Source: Blasia pusilla
Lineage: Eukaryota; Marchantiophyta; Marchantiopsida; Blasiales
DNA: 64,000 nucleotides
Reading direction: 5' to 3'
Assembly (NCBI GenBank): GCA_050084515.1
Contig: CM114271.1
Span: 59,954,001-60,018,000, forward strand
The notes beneath the pieces were generated by a model that searched no databases, was not told the origin of the DNA, and was given only the letters and a program-made list of their open reading frames with translations. Shown here piece by piece: positions 19,547 to 29,479 of the stretch. The position numbers were made by a program, and so were the translations under genes. Position 1 is the first letter of the stretch. Each line of letters begins with the position of its first letter.

Positions 19547-20658
19547 AAAGAGAGAAGGAGAGAATGAGAGAGTGAGAGAGCTTCATGGGGGAGCTCGCTG
19601 GTCACTCGCTGTTTTTGCAGGTTGGAGACCGTGTTCTCATTCGACGGCTCATGGGAGTGCTCATGGGAGCAAGGGTTGCTTGGATTGTTCTTTGCATTTG
19701 CCGATTTTTTGTGTGGAAGAGTGGCGCGCGGAAGCGTTGCCCAATTTCTGATAGGAATTGAGTATGGGGGCGGGTTGCCCCATGCCGGTGCTTTTGGGAG
19801 CACCATGTCGCTTGCTGATTTTCATTTTTACAGGTTTTACATTTTTGTTGGGAGGAATCAGTGCGGAAGCGCTGCCAAATTTTGTGTAGGAGAAAGAGAC
19901 ATTGGGCTTTACGACAGTCCCCGTCAGTTTTTACTGGAATGTCCGATTCTAAATATTTTTTGATGCTGGCGTAGATCGTGAAGCTGTGCACGTTGTACAA
20001 CAAACAGTGCACAATTTGGAGTGCGAGCAAAAAGTTGTGATCAATCTTGCAAAACTACCATTGCTAGGCGATTTTTAGGGTTAAATTATGCAAACCCTAA
20101 ACCAGCCGTCGCCGTCATAGTCACCGTCAATCGTCAACGGTCAACCATCATCGTCACCGTTTGGCCGTCACCATCAATGATCAAGCATCATCGTCAACGG
20201 TCCATCGTCCGTTGTCCACCCTTGGTTGCCATTGCCGCTCTTACGGAGTGGAGGGTCTTCCACAACATTCGTTGATTCTCGGTCTTGCGTCGCCATCACG
20301 TACTTTGTTTTGGCCGCCACCATCATCAACTTGTGATGGCATATGACCTCATGTTATAGTGTTTGAATTTTGATTTCATGCTGCTATGTTGTGATTGGTA
20401 GCCGCTCAATGACGATTGAGTACTGTGTCGTGACGCCCGTAGCCACCGATTGCCGCGTCGTGCCGCTCGTGGCCGCACCGCAGCGTCTCGATCGCGGAGC
20501 CGCTCTGACATTGTGGAGCAGAGTGTGGGTTTATTGTTGATTGAGGAGGGTATGCCGCATCCCATCATCGAGGGCCGTGCTGTTCATAGCCGTTCCGTGC
20601 CGCCTGCAACGCTGCACCGTTTTGCTAGAACCGCACCGTCTATCGAGGAGTTTTGAGC
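19547..20658 (+). other. Leader region of gypsy copy 2
   Basis: Collinear with the copy 1 leader, including the region around GAATTGAGTATGGG and the CGTCA/GTTGA arrays near 20100-20230. Short open frames (for example 19622-19963) are not conserved as protein between the copies. Confidence 0.6.
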
Positions 20659-20905
20659 AACGTCACTACGGGAGGAGTATGACTTGTTGATTGGAGGAGT
20701 TGTCTCCACGACCGAGTTCGGGTTCGAGATTTGCAGTTTCTGAGGAGCGACATTGACATGTGTTCAGGTTACCCATTCTGGTCCTTTACCCTACACGTGT
20801 GAGGGATTCTGGCATTTGGGTAGTTTATTTGGGGATACTGGGAGTGTGGATGCTGAGAGTATGATTTATGTATGTGGTTTAGGGGACATAGACCTGTGTG
20901 GGAGG
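20659..20905 (+). pseudogene. Gypsy copy 2: relic of the pre-Gag frame
   Basis: Encodes EEYDLLIGGVV, then after a stop VTHSGPLPYTCEGF. It matches the frame at 16906-17154 of copy 1. It ends near GDIDLCG, where the large internal deletion begins. Confidence 0.6.
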
Positions 20906-20919
20906 TCCCACGGTTTATG

Positions 20920-21500
20920 TAAGTTGCAGGAGCAACAGTCTCGTTCTCTAGCCTACATTCTCGACAATGTGCCCATCTTAGGAGACTCCAGGTCACGGGT
21001 GGTGACAAGTGCTCATCAGGTGCGTGCCTAGATCGGCCCAGCAGTGTTCTTGGATGCGGCAAGTGTAGGTTCTAGAGCCCATCGCCCGCATCTATGGTGG
21101 ACCAACTTGGTGCCCCATGCGGTGTTATGGAGGGCGTATATGAGAGTGGAGCGCCCCTCCCATTTGTTAGTGGATTCCATTCTGGATCCAGGTCGTCGAT
21201 CACACGCAGTGACGCACGATGATTGACCACCGTTGACTGTGGTCGGGCAACCTTGCCCACGTTTGTGAGTTTTCCTGCTTCCTATGCATACAAGGAGGCC
21301 GGTCCTGGCTTGGTTTGGGATGACCAAATTCAGCGGTTGGTGGAGCCCAACGCCAACGAGAGAGAGCGAGCGATGGAATTTCCCACAGGAGTAACGGCAA
21401 TACCATCAATGTCAGAGGCATCACGACGCTATGTCTTGGGTCAAGCGATGGACCTGAACTGCTTGACATGGATTCTCAGCTTGGGAGTGGCTGAGCAACG
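20920..21500 (+). pseudogene. Gypsy copy 2: C-terminal half of the DNA methyltransferase
   Basis: Begins at the deletion joint and keeps AYILDNVPILGDSR (motif VI region, Asp for Glu, 20951). After VVTSAHQVRA come SRAHRPHLWWTNLVP (about 21070-21115), SILDPGRR, GLVWDDQIQRLVEPNANERE, and SRRYVLGQAMDLNCL. Motifs I and IV are gone, so no catalysis is possible. A TAG follows HQVRA and a TGA follows THDD. Its independent mutations help confirm the domain by comparison with 13190-13790 of copy 1. Confidence 0.85.
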
Positions 21501-21822
21501 TCGTATGAGATTGCGACAGATCACAGCGGTTGCGTTGGTGAGCCCCATGCCTACCGAGACGGTGGAGGCAGTGGCTGGGGGCGAGACCCGAGGAGATCTA
21601 CGCACCATGGGAGATCGGGAGAGACACCCTTGGACTTCTTAGGATGTTTTGTAGATACGCAAGGACATGATAGCCACAGCATCGAGCGTGGTTTCGGGCA
21701 CTGCACGTGGAGGAGATCAGAGTTTGCAGTTGGTTGCAGGAGAGAGGCCGAGTGTTGTTGTTCGAGACGGGGTTGCACCATAGCAACCACCGATACCTGC
21801 GCCGGAGAGTCCTACCGTAGTC

Positions 21823-22830
21823 ACAATGGAGACTTGGGAGCCAGATATGGGCCCTAAGTTGACAGGAGGAGAGCGGCGTCGAATACATCATTTCCTCAAG
21901 AGTTATAAGAGCTGCTTTGCGTGTAGCATGGAGGATTTCGGTACGCTGAAGGGACCGAGGATCCGCATTGAGTTGTCGAGTGATACCCCGATCTTCCGAC
22001 GACCCTATAGGTACAGTGATATGGAGAAGGCTCTGATTCAGAGTAGGAGCCAGGACTTGGTCGGAGCAGGACTAGTGGAGATGTCGCATGGGGAATATGC
22101 ATCTGCCACTGTCATGCCCGCCAAGAAGGATGTGCATGGCAACTAGACGGATAGGCCGATGTGTGGGGATTATCGACCTATCAATCGGCAGACAAAGTTC
22201 GATAGGTATGCCATGCCCACCCCTAAGGAGATCTTTGATGCGATTGGTCACGCAAAGGTCTTAAGCTCATTGGATTTGCAAGCCGGATACCATGAGCTGC
22301 CTATTAGATTGGAGGACAGGCAGAAGACGGCATTTTGGGGCATCAATCCTCACGGGAAGGATTGTTTGTACTAGTGGCGGTTCTTACCATTTGGGTTAAA
22401 GAACGCCCCGGCTGAGTTTCACAAGGTCATGGATAGGATCTTGGCTGGTCTGGATTTTGCTAGGTGTTATATTGATGACATCGTAGTCTTTAGCGCCACG
22501 ATTGAGGAGCATGAGCGACATCTAGAGGAGGTGTTTCGACGATTGCAATTACATGGGCTGAAGCTACATCCAGGCAAGTGTAAGTTCTTCTACGACCAGA
22601 TTGAGTACTTGGGTCATACGATATACCCAGGGGGCCTTGGTGTTCAGCAGACGAAGGTAGAGGCTATCTCACGCATTCCACGCCATACAGATGTGAGTTG
22701 TGTTCACGCATTCATGGGATTGGCGAACTTCTATCGGCAATAAATAAAGGGATTCAGTTCGATTGCGAAGCCGCTGACGTTGCTGACCAAGGTGGATCAC
22801 GAGTGGCACTAGGGGGATGAGCAGGAGCAA
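21823..22830 (+). pseudogene. Gypsy copy 2: reverse transcriptase
   Basis: Carries LSSDTPIFRRPYRYSDMEKA, then GEYASATVMPAKKD, MCGDYRPINRQ, LDLQAGYHELPIRLED, FGLKNAPAEFHKVMD, the catalytic CYIDDIVVFS (about 22465-22494), KCKFFYDQIEYLGHTI and FMGLANFYRQ. In-frame stops occur after DVHGN, before WRFLPFG, after FYRQ and after DHEWH. Typical Ty3/gypsy RT; the active-site Asp pair is present. Confidence 0.92.
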
Positions 22831-23200
22831 GCATTTCAGTTGCTCAAGGATAAGTTGACATCCGCGCCCATCTTGAGGAGACTGATCAGGGGGCGTCCTT
22901 TCCAGTTGCACACAGATTGGAGCATGTTGGGGCTTGGAGCGGTGCTCACCCAGCATGATGATGAGGGTAGAGATTTCGTGGTGGCTTACGCTAGCCGCTC
23001 AAACAACGCTGTAGAGGCGAAGTACAGCTCGTATGAGGGTGAGTGCTTGGCTGCAGTATGGGCTATCGCGCATTTTAGGTGTTACTTATTCGACAACCCC
23101 TTTACCATCATCACTGATCATCAACCAATGAAGTGGTTGATGGAGTTCGACAAGCTTACACGGAAGCTTGCAAGATGGGCTCTATTGTTGCAGGTGTATG
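22831..23200 (+). pseudogene. Gypsy copy 2: RNase H
   Basis: Open block with FQLHTDWSMLGLGAVLTQ, FVVAYASRSNNAVEAKYSSY, EGECLAAVWAIAHFRCYL and TDHQPMKWLM. It continues into the tether YDFQVVHRPEMLNLDVDGLS, which in gypsy polyproteins joins RNase H to integrase. This block is the intact reference for the segment replaced in copy 1. Confidence 0.92.
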
Positions 23201-24180
23201 ATTTTCAGGTGGTACATAGACCTGAGATGCTCAACCTGGATGTAGATGGGTTGAGTCGCAACCCATGCCCGAGTCATCGAGATGCAACTGGAGCTCGATG
23301 GCATGGAGAGAGTGATGAGGAGTCGGTGCCAGGATGGCACGCGTCAGCCTATGTAGGCATGTTGGCTATGGAGAGCTAGAGTGTGGAGACTTCGATGGCG
23401 AGGTCTAGTGGAGAGTCCTTGGATCCCGAGGCTAGTGAGGACACGACACATGGCCGAGATATTCATGATGATGGAGTAGTCTTGAAGTACCTTCGTATTG
23501 GCAGTGTTGCAAGCACCGTGGATGCTAGAGAGCGGGATCGGATCCTACAACGGGCCAGACGGTTCCGTTGGGAGGGGACACATGTTTTGAGGGTTTGGGA
23601 GGATGGCAGAGTACGCGTATTTCCGCATCCTTTGCAGAGAGCACGACTAGTGCAGCATGCCCACGAGGAGTTGGGTCACTTTGGGGTGAAGCGGACGTAC
23701 ACCTTGCTCCAGATTCAGTATTGGTGGCGAGGCATGCGGACCGCGTTCAGCGATCTGTTGCCATGCACATGTGCATGTGTGATCGGGTCCGAGCATCGTT
23801 CAATGCGCCGACTCCACAGTTGCATCCATTATCGATCATGGGCTTAGAGTATAGATGGAGTTTGGATTTTGCAGGACCTTTGCCTTTGACGAAGCGTCAC
23901 AGTCGTTATGTGTTGGTGATGATCGAGCACTTCTTGAAGTGGATCGAGTTGGTTGCATTGCCCGACAAAGCGAGTGAGGGAGTAGCTTATGCCTTCCGTG
24001 ACAGAGTGCTGAGTCATTATGGCGCACCGGATGAGGTGTTGACAGACCAGGGTACCGAGTTTCGCGATGAGTTTCAAACCTTGTGTGATCAAGCGCTGAT
24101 CGACCACCGCACGACTTCGCGAGATCATCCCGAGGCGGATGGATTAGCGGAGAGAGTTGTGCAGACGATGAAGAGGTTGG
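23201..24180 (+). pseudogene. Gypsy copy 2: integrase
   Basis: The zinc-binding region is HAHEELGHFGVKRTYTLL, followed by WWRGMRTAF and a degenerate CxxC (PCTCACV). After a frameshift near 23770 the core reads WSLDFAGPLP, RHSRYVLVMIEHF, LTDQGTEF and DHPEADGLAERVVQ, giving the catalytic D, D and E. A stop follows MLAMES at about 23380. The frame ends at the second deletion joint just after QTMKR. Confidence 0.9.
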
Positions 24181-24252
24181 CATATGGCATGTCTGACGCC
24201 ATCTCTCACTAGGGTTCCTCATGGACGATGGATGTGTCCCAGATGTACATAG
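24181..24252 (+). pseudogene. Gypsy copy 2: C-terminal end of the PHD finger
   Basis: After a deletion that removed the integrase tail, the frame encodes HMACLTPSL, then GRWMCPRCT and a stop. This is the H-x2-C and W-x-CPRC end of a PHD finger and preserves the final Cys pair, one Cys of which copy 1 has lost. It matches the 9972-10040 region of copy 1 at the DNA level as well. Confidence 0.8.
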
Positions 24253-24442
24253 AGGAGATACTAGGTAGGTTTCGATCCCGAATTCTTCTCTGACATGGAT
24301 GATAGGAAGGCGACTAACGATGGGGCCACGTGAGCACCCGGCCTTCTTGCTCTTAGCGTTCGAGAGATGTATGTCATGATAGGTAGGGATAGATGGCTAT
24401 CTGGAATTAGAGGGACCTAACCACTAGCTAGGGGGGCGATTG

Positions 24443-25208
24443 GAGATATTTTGGTACTTCTTGTCTCGTTGTTTGGATGCCATGAGTTACATGGGATTGT
24501 TCGTGTTTGTGTGTGTGTTCGGTGACAACGATGTATGTTATGTAGCGATGTGTATGCGCACGACAACTGTCACGTCTTTTAGGATAGATCGGTGAGATCT
24601 AGTATAGCATCTTCAAGAGTAGAGGAGGACATGCCTAGGAGGTCGAGGATGACCTGCTGCGGCCCTGGGAAACCTGAGAGAGCAGGTTCCCCCTTCGTTT
24701 TGGCTCATTTGGAGCCATATTGAGAAACTTACTATTTTAGGTAAGTACCATTTTAAGTATATGATCGACTTTATATTTTTGGTAAGTGGCCCTTGACCTC
24801 CTACATCAGGTCAAGAGCCAAGGAGATGACTTGGGAGAATAGGTTACCATGGAGAGAGCTTGGGAGAGGGAGGGTTTATATCCCAAGGAGAGAGAGCTTG
24901 AGAGCTCATTCTCTCTTTGTTGAACCTCTTGGCATGAGGCGGCGGAACTATGGTCCCTTGCCTTATGAGTGTAACCCAAGCCTCTCGTTAGGAGAGTGGG
25001 TTTGGTTTGACATGAGAGAGAGTGCATACCTTTGAGAGCTATGGTGTGAGATTGCGTAGAGAGAGATTGGATCTTACTTTATTGGAGATATTTTGGTACT
25101 TCTTGTCTCGTTGTTTGGATGCCATGAGTTAGCATGGGATCAAGCGTGTTTGTGTGTGTGTTCGGTGACAGCGATGTATGTTGTATAGCGATGTGTATGT
25201 GCACGATA
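24443..25208 (+). repeat. 3' terminal A-B-A array of gypsy copy 2
   Basis: A occupies 24443-24566 (GGAGATATTTTGGTAC to GCACGACA), followed by 2 bp (AC). B occupies 24569-25082, starting TGTCACGTC. A second A occupies 25083-25208. The first A is preceded by AGGGGGGCGA, a plausible polypurine tract. The two A copies are near-identical by eye. Confidence 0.85.
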
Positions 25209-25212
25209 ACTA

Positions 25213-25540
25213 TATAGTCTAAAAAATATATAGTTTGTATCTGGAGTAAGAGGGACCTGACCTCCAACTAAGAGGGCAATTAAGGTACTTCTAGTCGTTC
25301 ATTTGTATATATGTTAGGACTCATAGTTAGATGGATCTTAGACTTGTGTACATGAAAACCGATATATGTTGGTAGTAATATGTATTCACATTGAAATTTT
25401 TCATGTTAGAAAAGAGTATGAAAAGTGAGTATGGAGGCCCTTAGAAGGATCTTGTATGTGATATGCTAGAAGGAGGTGACTTGTGTGCATAGGTTAGCCA
25501 TGGAAGTGCTTAGAGGGGTAAACCTTGGATGAGGCTCATA
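25213..25540 (+). repeat. Older relic of the same gypsy terminal region
   Basis: Just beyond copy 2 lies TATCTGGAGTAAGAGGGACC (about 25239), matching the pre-A segment at about 24398. Then comes an A-like AAGGTACTTCTAGTCG and a B-like stretch near 25470-25530 (GGAGGTGACTTG, GCATAGGTTAGCCATGG). The order matches the living arrangement, so copy 2 probably inserted into or beside an older, heavily mutated relative. Confidence 0.6.
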
Positions 25541-25862
25541 CGGAACTCTTCCTTAGATAATACCTATGTTGGGATTCGTGATACGCTATATCTATGCTAG
25601 TGTATTGAACCTAGATTCTCTTGAGTAAGAGTAAGATTGATCGAAGATCAAACATCATGAGTTATTTGTTTATTATCTCTTACTTCTATAACAATGTGTA
25701 TCTTTAGATGGATGCTTGAAGGAAGCCTATATGATTTTATATCCGAATCTACGTTGGGGTTTGTCAATGTTCAGTTATAGATGTATTGTGATTCATAGTT
25801 AGATGAATCTTAGACTTATGTGGACAACCAATGTATATTGGAAATGATGCGTATTCACACCA
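25319..25862. repeat. Dispersed direct repeat pair
   Basis: About 72 bp starting TCATAGTTAGATGGATCTTAG (25319-25392) recurs at 25791-25862 with moderate divergence. Origin unknown. Confidence 0.5.
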
Positions 25863-27561
25863 CATCATACATGGCATGTGTTGACATGGGAATGATGGGA
25901 TGAGGGGGATATTAAACAATCCCACCTTAAGTATATGGAGTGCCAAATGAAGGGAGGAAAACTAGAGGGGACAAAGATTATAAATTTTCATGGGGTATCT
26001 TTTCCTAAACTATGGATCTAAGTACATAAAAACCAAAAAAATACCACAAGAATTCATGTTTAGTCTCGAAATAGTTGGCCAACTATGATTTGGAGATGTG
26101 ATGACTCTACCATTGTAAAATCCATGTACAATAGACTATTGAGTGATAATTGTGAGCCTTTGCAATTTAGAGGATTCATATGAGAAGAAACCCTTTGAAA
26201 TTGAGGGGGATACTACTAGCATTAGTGTGAGGAGACCAATATAGAAGTTTTCGAGACACCTAGTGAAGAATAAAGATATTTTATGCGAGCAAACCCTCAA
26301 CACATAATTACAACTTGAGTTTATTTTTTTATCACATAGACGTGTTTTATTCTATTTCTTTGGGATTCCATGATCAAGTGTATTTGCACGGGAATGTATC
26401 ATCTTTACTTAGATTAAGGGAGCTATGGATAAGGCATGACACACACTCAATCGTAGGATATTGTATTCAATTTATGGAGGAGAACATGCTTAGTTTAGAA
26501 GCCTTCAATGACTTTCAACTTTATTGTTACTACATAATATTACTTACGTGCTTATTTCATGATAGGTTTCCTACACTACATATCCTTCTACATTTTCTAG
26601 GATTAGTTTGCTATGAGTTTAGTTTTTCAAAGAATGGAGGTATGACATAAGTTACAACTCTAGCATATTGTTCAAGCATGTTACATGCTTGAATCGTTTT
26701 GCTCATTTTGAAGTTGGAGAGGAAAGCTTAAAATGCGTAGGCATAAGAAGCATAATGTAATTTGGCATGCTGTTCATCCCTTAAAACTTACCAATTTAGT
26801 TGATTTAGAAGAAGACTCATTGGTTTCAACTAATTAAGTGGTGGTGGAGGCTTCTTGAGATATTGGCCGAAAATAATTGTATGGGGAGTCGGGTTGAGGG
26901 CCAAAAAGAGGGGCCCGGTGTCTCTTTCCCAAAGGTAAGGGAAGGGTGGGGATCCCCAAAATACTAGTAAAGGGGAAGGTCTTCAAAGGTGCTTGGGACT
27001 CGAACCCCACTTTGGGGCGCCTTGGGGCTACTCAAGGGTACGGAATGAATCAAGAGTTTTCGCGTTGGGATTCGAAACCCTAACCAAGTCCAATAGAGTG
27101 GATTTAGGAGGTCCCTATTGGATTCCAACCCAAAAATCATTTTTTTGGGTCTCATTTTGGGAGCTCATGCGAGGTCCATTGGACAGTTGGACCGCTAGGC
27201 GCACAAACGTTGTTTTAGGTGCTTGGGCTAACCAGAAAGTCTATCCCAAGTCTCGAAAGGCTTGCCTGTCTTGGGAAGGTAGGAATGAGGGAAGGTTGAG
27301 GTTTTGTAGAACTCGTCGTTGCGAGTCTGTAGGTGGTTAGCGCAACACCACCTAGATGGGAACTGTAACCTGATTGTGCGTCGCTTTCTTGTTCAACGTT
27401 CTCGGTGGGTTGGAAGGCCGATTGACCCAGACTAGACTAACGTGAGTGTATATGGGTGCAGATCGGCGAGGAGAGCGTGTCCTAATGAACCTACGTTTCC
27501 GCAACACTAAAGATTGACGTTCAAGGGGAGTAGGTGCACGACAATCACTAGGACGGACATA
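25863..27561. other. Intergenic DNA, no gene recognised
   Basis: AT-rich up to about 26850, then a more GC-rich stretch to about 27540. The GC-rich part has an open plus frame (26993-27340, 115 codons) with no recognisable motif. It holds two TTCGA-containing motifs that resemble tRNA T-arms, but no cloverleaf can be built around them. Confidence 0.5.
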
Positions 27562-27814
27562 CAAGTTTGGACATGTCCATGGACATGAATTTCATTTTGT
27601 AAAAGGTGGGGCCCACACTTATAGTCATGGTGGAAGGCAAGGCAAGGGCAGACGAGGAAGAAAAGAGAAAGTGCGGATCACGAAGGCAAGTAGGAGGGAT
27701 GAGAAAGAAGGGGAAGATGGGGCCCACATCGAGAAGTCCTTCTAAAGGACGGACGTAAGTGCACGAACATGGACATGCTTGCAGAGACACAGACTTTGTC
27801 TATATGCAACCTTG
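27562..27814 (-). mobile_element. MITE-like element, copy 1 of 3
   Basis: About 253 bp, bounded by short imperfect inverted ends (CAAGTTTGGACATGTCC on the left, and the complement of CAAGGTTGCATA on the right). It contains ACGTCCGTCCTT, GGGCCC and GCCTTGCCTTCCACCA on the minus strand. It aligns with 46042-46300 over nearly its full length and with 52630-52745 in part. No coding capacity. I found no unambiguous target duplication, so the transposon class is inferred. Confidence 0.6.
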
Positions 27815-28607
27815 CTAAGATCGTAACCAGAAATTTGAAAAGTTGAAAAGGTAGCCTCCGTGCTTCTTCACTATCAACGATGCATTAAAGATCAACAGTG
27901 AAAGTTTCTAATAGTCCTTGGGACACTAAAAGAAGGTGGGGTAGAATAAGTACCCCACATCTTTTTACTCTAGTAATTAGAGGAACTTGGGTAGAGCCAC
28001 ATGTTAGGCAATGGTTGGGATACAGCATGCGCGTCAATAGGAGGGAGGTTTGAAAAAATGACATTGCAATATACAATAATGATAAAGATTTTTAATTTTC
28101 AAACTTGGTTAGGAGTGAAATCCAAATTATATGTGGGAAAAGAAAGGATCAAAATATTAATTTTATCGTGTTAATGGGGGATTGGAAAAGACAACCTCTC
28201 TTTCCACAAATTTATAGGAGAAAAGATATATATATATATATATATATATATAGATATATTGAAAAACAAAAAAATCAAAATAGTGAAGATCGAGTTTTTC
28301 AAGAAAAACTCTATCTTCCCTATTTTGACATCAACTTTTTGGATTTTAAATTCTAGACAAGCCTCAAACTATCGTTCCTCGCAGTTTTAGTCTTTTCATT
28401 TCCTCAAAATAACCCAATCAACACACGCGACGGGAAATATACAAACCTCTCGCGAATGTCTACACATATTTGTCAAGGCGACGGTGAAGGAATCTAGAAC
28501 CGAGGTAAGGCAGGCACCGTGGGAAGTGGAAGGAAGATCTACCCTATTGCCATTGGGAAAGTTTCCTCATATTTGACTCCCACAGTAACTATAGTTCCGT
28601 AACTATA
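27815..28607. other. Intergenic DNA with a (TA)n tract
   Basis: No gene seen. A pure TA dinucleotide run of about 25 bp lies at about 28206-28231, followed by further A/T-rich sequence. Confidence 0.6.
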
Positions 28608-28734
28608 GTGGACGGATGACAACTGAGAGTTCCGTAGGGTACGTATACGGAGTCCAGGCAGGGGAACAATGGTATGCGGGAAACGGTGGACGGATGACAA
28701 GTGCGAGTTCCGTAGGGTCAGTATACGGAGTCGA
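28608..28734. repeat. Direct repeat in the upstream region of the E2 gene
   Basis: A unit of about 49 bp beginning GTGGACGGATGACAA occurs at 28608-28656 and again at 28686-28734 (78-bp offset). It includes GAGTTCCGTAGGGT and GTATACGGAGTC in both. It lies 750-870 bp upstream of the start codon and may be duplicated promoter sequence. Confidence 0.75.
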
Positions 28735-28901
28735 GGGAGCGGACCGACGGTCTGTCGTCGCGGACCAGAAAAGTCGTGATTACCACTAGTTACAAGGTGT
28801 CAAACCAGTCAGTCAGTCAGCCAGGTCGCAATTGGACCCGGGGCATCCAATGGCGGAGCTTCAATAGATGGGCACGACGTTCAGACTAGACACAAGTCTG
28901 C

Positions 28902-28992
28902 CACGTGGCTCCCCCCGGAGCGGTCGTGTGTAGTTTAAGTCCGGAGTTACGCCCCTTCTCCAGGTCTCAGCCCCCGATTCGATCGAATATTC
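28902..28992 (+). promoter_or_regulatory. G-box and GNATATNC motif upstream of the E2 gene
   Basis: A G-box (CACGTG, 28902-28907) and a palindromic GAATATTC (28985-28992) lie 490-580 bp upstream of the ATG. The latter fits the P1BS consensus bound by PHR-type phosphate-starvation regulators. That would be relevant if this gene is the PHO2 orthologue. An 8-base motif with two free positions is common by chance, so the assignment is weak. Confidence 0.3.
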
Positions 28993-29084
28993 CCTGCGAA
29001 CGAACGGGCCCGCGACACGCGGACGCTCCATTCACCCGCACGCGAGCGGCGGTAGAATTCTTTCATCGGCCAGAAAGAAGCAGA

Positions 29085-29373
29085 ATGAGCAGTCCTTCCT
29101 AACTCGGGCCCGGGTTCCATTTCCGACCGCGGTGTGGTTACCGGAACCCTACCCCTGCCCCGAAACCCTTGCGGAATACAAAGTGAGAACAGAGGAGTTG
29201 GAGGGGGGAGCAGAGAGAGAGAGAGGGAGGGGGACAGAGAGGAGCAGGAGGTTAAGCCGACGTCGCGAGCGATCTGATCAAGAAATTCGTGGCGGAGAAT
29301 TGCGGTGGGAGCTCCTCCAGCAATTGTTCGTGCAGGCATCTTGCGCGTGGTTCCGCCGAGCGTTCATATGTGA
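29085..29373 (+). promoter_or_regulatory. Two short upstream ORFs in the likely E2-gene leader
   Basis: A five-codon uORF (ATG AGC AGT CCT TCC TAA) spans 29085-29102. A minimal ATG-TGA start-stop lies at 29368-29373, 107 bp before the main ATG. Both act only if transcription starts upstream of them, which the sequence alone does not prove. The rest of the leader is rich in GA repeats. Confidence 0.4.
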
Positions 29374-29479
29374 GGTTTCGGGAAGAAATCGAGGGAGAAA
29401 TCCGGGTTTTAGAGGCGGAGAGATCCCCGGGGAGAAGGAAAAGAAAAGAACAGAAGAGAAGAGAAGAGGGAAGAGAGAG

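Larger units (their letters stand above)
19035..25208 (+). mobile_element. Ty3/gypsy-type retroelement copy 2, internally deleted
   Basis: Starts TGTCACGTCC at 19035 and ends GCACGATA at 25208, flanked by ACTA at 19031-19034 and 25209-25212. Order: B, leader, pre-gag relic, deletion joint (about 20905-20925), C-terminal half of the methyltransferase, linker, RT, RNase H, integrase, a second deletion joint (about 24178), PHD tail, A, B, A. It lacks Gag, protease and the N-terminal half of the methyltransferase, and is otherwise collinear with copy 1. Scattered stops make it non-autonomous and probably dead. Confidence 0.9.

Noticed and set aside
26990-27085. TTCGA-containing motifs resembling tRNA T-arms (gggactcgaacccc, gggattcgaaaccc)
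   Set aside because: No acceptor, D-arm or anticodon arm can be built around them on either strand.
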